Position numbers and translations under genes: made by a program. From NCBI GenBank assembly GCA_008933995.1, contig WARS01000032.1:3675001-3739000 (forward strand): DNA of 64,000 nt, in the 5' to 3' direction. Positions 56,499-64,000 of the stretch are shown here, piece by piece; within the stretch, counting starts at the first letter, position 1, and the number at the start of each line of letters is the position of its first letter. Source of the DNA: Datnioides undecimradiatus (lineage: Eukaryota > Chordata > Actinopteri > Lobotiformes > Datnioididae). Under the pieces are notes generated by a model that did no database searches, was not told where the DNA came from, and saw only the letters and a program-made list of their open reading frames with translations.

Positions 56499-59400
56499 AT
56501 GTGCTCCGTTGTCGGATGTGGTTCGTGGCGTCGCAGTGCGCAACGGTTCAAGTTACCTGCAGATCCGGAGAGGAGACTGGAGTGGGTCCAGTTCTTGGGG
56601 ACAGTCAATAAACAGCGTTTTAAAGAGTCATCCTGGACTGACATTACTATCTGCAGCGAACACTTTAAAGATGACTCGTTTGAAAAGACGACACCGAGAC
56701 AGTCGGGCACGACAGTCAGACAGGTCCAGCTCACGTTAAAACCCAGTGCTGTCCCATCACTGTGTCTGCAGTCAGAGCCAGACGAGCCTCAGCCGAGCCT
56801 GCAGAGCCCAAAATGTGTGGTGGGTTTATCCTGACTTTGAGAGATGACGTTTAATTACCAAGCACTGTAAATCTGCTAAGTTAATGCACAATCATTTCCC
56901 TGTTAACAAATAGGTCACAATCAGAAGTGACAGTTGACATTTTGCTTGGCAATATAACGATAAACAAGAGATATGTGTCCATACATATGTTCCATATGTT
57001 TTGCAAATTACTGATTTATTCCCACAGAGACACACACCTGAGACTCATTTGTTGTAGAAGGAGTGATAGACAGTATGTAGTAAAAGAACATTATGATGTC
57101 GCGAGCCACTTAAAGAAGCATGTTTTAAACACACTGAGCACTGAGCAACAGAAATTTAATGTCCTGTCCGTCATGTACAGTTCAATAACTGTTAATAAGA
57201 AAAACAGAGCAGTAGTGTTCTTGCATGTTGCTTCAGATGTAGCTTGTACTTACAGGTGCATAACATGAATATAATTATTGACTAAGCTCTAAATGAGTTG
57301 CTGTGTTATCTCACTGTCCATATTTACATGCAAATATGGCCATTTACCACATATATTAATATATATTCAAAACATATGGTTCTGTAAAGTTGTTCAAACA
57401 TATCTTTAAGTGTATACAAGTGCATACGTGTCATGTTGATGTTAATTACAAGCTTTTGCTGTGTTCTGTTACTCTGTGCAGGAGACCGTGGAAACCACAG
57501 AAGTTGATAAAATGTGTGATTTCCCAACTTCCTGTTCTGAAGAATCAAGACTTACTTCACTGGGTAAATCAAATGTCACATGTTTTTACAAATGAAGCAA
57601 AGTGTAGAGTTTTCTCTCATATGCCTAAAACTTAATTTGTAGCTGCCCAAGGAAGCCCAAGCTCATCTGTGTATGGCCAGATGCATCCAAAAAATGTGAA
57701 TATTGATTTAATCAGAGAAAAGTAAGTTGTTGTTTTTTGTTTTTTTGTTTGTTTGGTTTTTTTTTTTACAAATTTGTGCATAACATTTTAGTTTACTCTT
57801 GCTGCTTTTTACATCAAGTTGGTATATTGATATTTCATTTTTATTGATTTTTAGAGCTGCGCTTCTACAGATGAAAGGGAAGTATGTTGTAAACGAAAAA
57901 CTCCTCCTCCAGCTGTTTAGCTGCAAGTGTCCCTCATGTGGCTGTAAACTCCAGATGGAGAAGGTCACCTATGGGGTGCTTGTCATCTTAAACCAACATT
58001 GTCTCCAGTGTGAGTACAGATACCAGTGGAAAAGCCAAGTCAATGCCAGCATCCCAACTGCTGACAATCATCACCTAAAAGGAAGAACTCCAAAGACCCA
58101 ACAGGTAGAACCTTTTATAGGGTATTGCAGAGTCTGTCATGTACAATCCTGATGGTCACATTGGGATTTTTTTCTCACATACTGAAATTTTGAATTTTGC
58201 GCTGCTTTTGTGTTATGTTGCAATGATTACTGTGTTTAGTTTGATTTTGTGTGTTTTACTGTGTCCTCTGTTTACTGCTTATGGTTTTTCTCTTGGTAAA
58301 TACAGTTACTAACTGTTGTAGTAACTGCTGTGCAGACTTAAACGGTAATTATATCCATATCCACTTTTGCCAATATATTATAGGAAGCCTCCACGCATGC
58401 CACCCAAAGCAGCCTCACAGCAGTCCCTGAGATTGTTGCTGTTATTGAGGAGGAGAGCGATCCCATGGCTGAAACAGAGGAATCAAGTGATGGTGACATG
58501 GATTCAGACGAAGATTGGAAACCAGTGAACGATTTTTTGCTGGCAAGAGTTCTTCAAAAGCAAACTGATCACAAAATCTTAAATGAAGAGGAAGGAGATG
58601 ATGATTATCCTCCACTTGCACCCAAACACAGTCAGCTCTGCACAGAGTGTGGTATTTTTTTCAATAAACGCAGGCCTCACACATGTGAACATAAAAGCAA
58701 ACCCTATTCTTGTAATATATGTGGAAAAAGATGTGTTACAGAAGTCGCTCTAAATTCTCACAACAGAGTTCACAATGAAAACTACGAGCATCGGTGCAAA
58801 TTCTGTCACATTACATTCAAAACAAAGGCTGACAAACACACACATGAACAGACCCACATCACTGAAGGAAAACCCTATAGATGTCCCGACTGTTCAGAGA
58901 CGTTTGCTACAAATAAGGAACGCAGAATCCACCTGGAGGACCACAGAGGTCCCCGACAGTTGAAATGTAACATATGTGGGATTGAATTTCGCTCACCACC
59001 GTATCTCCAGAGACACTTAGCTGTGCACACAGGAGTGAAGCCATATAAGTGTTCAGTATGCCAACGTGGCTTCAACCAGGCGGGCCACCTGAAATCCCAC
59101 ATGCGTCTGCACACAGGAGAGAGGCCTTACAAGTGTCAGCATTGTGACAAATGCTTCAATCACAATGTGAGCCTGAAGTGTCACGTCCAGCGTGAACACT
59201 CATCCACTTGTGGACATGAACAGAGAAAGGACACAATAAGCAATAGGGAAAGTAACACCAATAATGCTGACAGGAATGGGAACACGAGAGGTGCTGATTC
59301 AGGGCTTGACAATGTAGAGGAAGAACAGGACACAGAAGAGGAGCAACAGAGGGTCAGACCTAACAAAAAAAGGAGAAGCACAGGTCGACCCAGAGGAAGG

Positions 59401-59745
59401 CCAAAGAGCTATGAGTCAGGCAACTTAGTTGTGGCAGTTCAAGTTGAAGGCCAGTATTCAAACAGGAAGACTGGAAAACCACAGGCCCAGAAATCAAAGA
59501 GAGCTCAGTGCAGCGGTGAAGAAAGTGAGGATGAGCTGAGTGACAGAGACTCATCCCTTGAGTCAGCCGAGGAAGAGGAGAAAAGCAAGAGGGTGACAAA
59601 GAACCCAGCGAGATCAAGGGGGAGACAAAGAAATAGAGATAGTGACTCAGACTTTGAGCCAGAAGATGGAAAGAAAAGGAGGTACAACAGTGGTAAAAGT
59701 TTAGGGAAGCGCAGGGGAAGACCAAGAAAAACTCTAGTGGTGTGA
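56499..59745 (+). CDS. THAP domain plus C2H2 zinc-finger protein, copy 1
   Basis: Probable DNA-binding protein of the nucleus; no name is assigned. Exons: 56499-56819, 57482-57563, 57643-57721, 57855-58104, 58384-59745 (TGA); phases agree; 697 aa. Residues 1-90 form a THAP domain: CSVVGC, LEWVQFL, CSEHF and SAVPSL give the C2CH ligands and invariant W, F and P. Exon 4 (about 161-244) encodes KGKYVVNE and a CPSCG...CLQCEY pair, a zinc-ribbon-like module. After an acidic stretch, residues 329-520 hold a degenerate first finger (CTECGIFF) and six C2H2 fingers, with TGVKPYKC and TGERPYKC linkers. The basic tail has AT-hook-like GRPRGRPK and KRRGRPRK. ATG 56499 has purine at -3 and starts the THAP fold at once. 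The exon 1 donor (GTG|GTGGGT) is mediocre. AATAAA follows at 59772. Confidence 0.88.
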
Positions 59746-61214
59746 AGATCTTGAAATGAACGGAGTGAAACAATAAATTGATCAACTGTGGGAAGAAAGA
59801 AGACATCTAAAGCAGGCATTCACACAGGACTGATTTCCAAGAAAATTGCCTGCTTGACAAAACATGTACACCTAGGCCAGGATCTATATCAAATTGCATT
59901 GCCCTTTACTGTACTTAGAAACTGGGGCAATACTTTTGAATCCTATTACCGATTTGTATGTACAATGTATGCAAATTTGGATAAAGTATGTTAAATGGGG
60001 TCGATGTTAAGTGCCTGTGTTCCTTTCTTTTGCCCAATACTTTACTCTTTATATTATTGGAAAAGATAAAGATAACTGATCAGTAAATTGTCTGAAAGTT
60101 ATTTACACATTCTGCTGAGAGGAGAGGTACATTTATTTCTTCTGCCCATCAAACAGCTCATCTTCTTGTATGGTGCATGTGTGGATCTTAACAGTTTTGT
60201 GGCAACAGTATTGAAAAAACGTTCATTTTCTAGGCCAGTGAGCTAGTAAATGACATGGAAAGTGAAGCCATGTAGTAGGCAGATAGGAAAAATGTCTCCA
60301 TAGTGATATTTGGATATTATTCTGCCCAAAGCTGAAATGAGTTAATTTAATTTTTTTAAAGCCCATTTTCTCACTCTCCTGTTACGTCATACAGATAGGT
60401 CTACTTTAATTAAACACAGTTATAGTTTTGAGATACTTGCATTTCACCTGATTATTTCCATTTCAGGGTCAAATATTGTTAGTTCACTAAATTAACTGAA
60501 CACCCACAGTTGCCACTTATTTTCCACTGATTCAGATTAATGCAAAATACAATTGATATTCACCAATAATCAACAATCATGATTATTAATAAGATTTATA
60601 ATAAGACTTTAGGATTTTTACTTGTACCTGAGTTATTCTAGAGTGTGGTATTGTGTGGTGCCCAGTAAACTCTTTCCCAAACTGAAACTTAATGGTGAGC
60701 CACTGGCCAAACCAAAATCTTTTTGTGTTGCGTTGTTAAGATACAACCGATACCAGACTCTCAAGTCCTATTAAATTGACTGACTCCCTTCACAGTGTCA
60801 GTCTGCCCGCTGTTGAGATCATGAAAAATAAACAAAAGTAGTGATCCTCCATATTTAAAGAGCATTTTTACCTCACAGGAGATAAAACTAAAAAAACTGC
60901 AACAGCGACCTAAATAATAAGTCCGAAGACTGGACAGGTTTGGTATAGGTTTTAGTTTTTTTATTTAATTTTCTCAGTGTTTTCAACGTTTGACTTTATA
61001 GCCGGGATACGCCTGTTCTCAAACCACGCGAACCCATCTACGAAGCCCCGCCCACCTATTCACCGCTGGAGTGACACTAACAGCTAGCTGTTAGCTCGTG
61101 TGTGTTTGGGATACAGGAATAGGAGTGGACACAAAGCTGCATTCTCCAGTGCCTGTGCACGTCTAACGCCGTCCGCTCACTTTTAAAGCTGGAGGGAACA
61201 GGCTCAAACCCGGG
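59746..61214. other. Spacer between the two THAP-C2H2 genes
   Basis: An AATAAA at 59772-59777, 27 bp after the stop, could end copy 1. The remainder is AT-rich without exons. A locally more CpG-containing stretch at 61010-61210 is presumably the promoter of copy 2. Confidence 0.5.
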
Positions 61215-64000
61215 ATGTGCTCCGTTGTCGGATGTGATTCGTGGCGTCGCCGTGCGCAGCGGTTCAAGTTACCTGCGAATCCTGAGGAGAGACTGGAGTG
61301 GGTCCAGTTCCTGTTTGAAGTCAATGGGCAACGACTCAAAGAATCGTCCTGGACCGATATCACCATGTGCAGTGAACACTTTACTGATGACTGCTTTGAA
61401 AGAGTGAGTCAGAGTGGCGCGGTCCAGCTGAAGTCCAGTGCTGTCCCGTCACTGTGCGTCAAGTCAGAGTCAGAGGAACCTGAGCCCTCTCAGGTGAGCT
61501 CCAGATATGTGGCCGCGTTCATTCACACTCTAACAAACTTTTTCATTGACAAAGACACTTCAAACACATATTAACTGCTTGGGTGACAACTGAATCAACA
61601 AATAACTGATTCATTTTCTCAGGAACACAGTAAGAGTCATAAAAGCAGTGCTCTATGCGATATTTAGAGCACAGTATCTAAAAGTGATTCACACCTAAAG
61701 ATTTTTAATGTCCTAACTAAAATGTTGCTTGTACCTAAGTGTCTAACGGGCCTTGTTTGAAATAGCTATACAGTACTGCAGCGTAATGAGAACTTGCTGT
61801 AAAAATCAACAGATCATAGTATTTGTTTTGTTTTTGTGTTACTTTGCGCAGGAGCCTGTGAAACCCACAGGAAATGCTTCTCGGTGTACACTCGGAACAC
61901 ATGATAGTCCATCTTCCTGTTCTGAAGAATCAGGATTAACTTCAACAGGTAAGTAACTTGACATTGGTATAAGTTAATAACAGTGGAGTGGGTCTTCACA
62001 CAAATGTTTTCTTTTCATCTGAATAATAAACTTTAAATTTAACTTGCAGATGCCTGTGAAAGTCCAGTGCCAAGTGATACGTCAGATGCTTTCCTATCTG
62101 ATTATAGTCAGATGGTACAAAGAATTGTTAATATTGATATCATCAGGGAAAAGTAAGTTCCTCTTTTCTAACAGTTCTGTTAGACAACTTTTTAAAACCA
62201 GCATCTCACATTTTTTAGTTTGAATCATTTTCTAGAGCTGCACTTCTACAGATGAAAGGAAAGTATGTTGTGAATGAAAGCTGCCTCCTCCAGCTGTTCC
62301 GCCACAAGTGTCCGTCATGTGGCTTCAAACTTCAGATGGAGAAGGTCACCTATGGAGTGCTCATCGTCTTGAAGCAGAAGTGCCTTCAGTGTGAGTACAG
62401 ATATCAATGGAAAAGCCAAGTCAACGCTAGAGTCCCTGCAGCTAAAGATCAACACTTGACAGGACGCATGGGATTATCTCCAGAGACCCGGCAGGTTAGA
62501 ATGTATAGTCAGACCTACCACAACTCATCTAATGCTATCTTAAAGGTTTAGTCACAATGACTTTAAACTAAGAATTTTACATAATCTACACTATGTATCT
62601 ATCTATCTATCTATCTATTATTACTATTATTATTATTATTATTGTTGTTGTTTTTTGTAGCCTTTAGGTTTGTGCTGGTGTTGGTAAAGCTGATTAATTG
62701 ATTGGTTGATGCAGAGAAAAATTATCTGCAGCTATTTGGATAATTGAATAATTTTGGTCATTTATCAAGCAAAAATAGTGAAACATCTTGCAACTTTTCT
62801 ACTTCTGGGAACAGTAAAACATGTTATTGTGTTCTCTTTGCAGCTGTGCTTTACAGTTCATAGACCAAATGAATTATCAGTTCATTGAATAAATGATCTG
62901 CAGATTAATTGATAATGAAAATAACTGTCAGTTGCAGCATATGATTTAATGTTGAATATATAATTTAACCCAGACCTATTTATGTCATCATATCTTTCAC
63001 AGCCAGTGTCAACAGGTGACAAATGCAGCAGCACCACTGGTGTCTCTAAGATTGTTGATATTATCAAAGAGGAGATTGGTTCCCAGGATGAAACAGAAGA
63101 ATCAGGCGATGAGGGCAACATGGATTCAGATGAGGATTGGAATAACGGGATTCATAGTGACGAATCTGATGAGGAGAGTGATGATGAAAGTGATGATTAT
63201 CCTCCACTTGCACCCAAACACAGTCAGCTCTGTGCAGAGTGTGGGATGTTTTTCAATAAACGCAGGCCTCACATATGTGAACACAAACTCAGACCCTATT
63301 CCTGCAATATTTGTGGTAAGAGATGTGTCAGTGAGGTCGCTCTAAATTCTCACAACAGAGTTCACAATGAAAACTACGAGCATCGGTGCAAATTCTGCCA
63401 CATTGCGTTCAAAACAAAGGCTGACAAACACACACATGAACAGACCCACATCACTGAAGGAAAACCCTATAGATGTCCCGACTGTTCAGAGACGTTTGCT
63501 ACAAATAAGGAACGCAGAATCCACCTGGAGGACCACAGAGGTCCCCGACAGTTGAAATGTAACATATGTGGGATTGAATTTAACAGACCTCGTTCTCTCC
63601 AGAGACACTTAGCTGTGCACACAGGAGTGAAGCCATATAAGTGTTCAGTATGCCAACGTGGCTTCAACCAGGCAAGCCACCTGAAATCCCACATGCGTCT
63701 GCACACAGGAGAGAGGCCTTACAAGTGTCAGCATTGTGACAAATGCTTCAATCACAATGTGAGCCTGAAGTGTCACGTCCAGCGTGAGCATTCATCCAAT
63801 GCCGGACATGAACAGACGATGTACAATGACAATGTAGAAGAAAAGGCAAGGAGGGTACAGAAGGAGAGAACAAATATACCAAAAACTAAAAAGAGGGCCA
63901 CAGGCAGACCCCTAGGAAGGCCGAAGAGAAACGCAGCAGGAATTCAAAGCCAGTGTTCAAACACTAAGACTGCCAAAGTAAAGGAGGGTAAGTTAAAGAA
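61215..64000 (+). CDS. THAP domain plus C2H2 zinc-finger protein, copy 2 (runs off window end)
   Basis: Tandem paralogue of the preceding gene with the same five-exon plan: 61215-61493, 61852-61948, 62050-62152, 62236-62494, and 63003 onward, still open at 64000; phases agree. The THAP domain (CSVVGC, LEWVQFL, CSEHF, SAVPSL) and the CPSCGFKLQMEKVTYGVL zinc-ribbon module are clearly homologous but diverged from copy 1. The acidic linker differs (HSDESDEESDDESDDYPP). The finger array is nearly identical to copy 1 except for one recognition helix. GRPLGRPKR begins the AT-hook-like tail. The missing 3' end prevents judging whether the tail is intact. Confidence 0.86.
62596..62652. repeat. (TCTA)n-(TTA)n-(TTG)n compound microsatellite in copy 2 intron 4
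   Basis: Six TATC-type units run into TTA triplets and then TTG triplets within the last intron of the second THAP-C2H2 gene. The equivalent intron of copy 1 lacks it. Confidence 0.85.

Noticed and set aside
56447-56734. Minus-strand open frame over the THAP exon, also seen at 61163-61366
   Set aside because: It recurs only because the two THAP exons are paralogous; the + strand carries the THAP ligands.

Overview
This window is nuclear DNA of a ray-finned (teleost, probably percomorph) fish. The evidence is vertebrate multi-exon genes with GT-AG introns, long AT-rich introns, abundant (CA)n and (TCTA)n microsatellites, and dispersed repeats of kinds I associate with spiny-rayed fishes. Every gene I can support lies on the + strand. 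Exons were assembled by hand from open frames, splice consensus, reading-phase matching and family knowledge; no alignment was run.

Layout. (1) 1-1291: last four coding exons of a kinesin-3 motor, best matched to KIF1A (C-terminal PH domain), then what may be a long 3'UTR. (2) 8486-12450: an espin-like (ESPNL) gene with the WH2-like and C-terminal regions but no ankyrin-repeat exons visible upstream. (3) 13444-19551: a complete eight-exon RAB6B-type small GTPase (208 aa, ending CSC), with an NRF1-like palindrome upstream. (4) 22265-27137: a complete AIRE gene (HSR/CARD, SAND-like, PHD1, PHD2, conserved tail). (5) 32893-38916: an unrecognised gene model with a cysteine-rich C-terminus. (6) 44803-50568: complete AMOTL2 (704 aa; LPTY and PPEY motifs, LATS site, coiled coil, PDZ ligand), with paired TEAD motifs by its untranslated first exon. 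(7) 56499-59745 and 61215 to beyond 64000: two tandem paralogues combining a THAP domain, a CxxC zinc-ribbon-like module, a C2H2 finger array and AT-hook-like tails.

These genes do not form one pathway: vesicle transport (KIF1A, RAB6B), actin bundling in hair cells (ESPNL), immune tolerance (AIRE), Hippo/junction control (AMOTL2) and probable DNA binding (THAP-C2H2). KIF1A/ESPNL recall human 2q37 and RAB6B/AMOTL2 recall human 3q22, with AIRE (human 21q22.3) between them. The most interesting signals are the THAP-C2H2 pair, whose finger arrays are almost identical except for one recognition helix; the ankyrin-less ESPNL; the unrecognised cysteine-rich gene; a TEAD pair with 3-bp spacing at AMOTL2; and a microsatellite abutting an AIRE splice donor.
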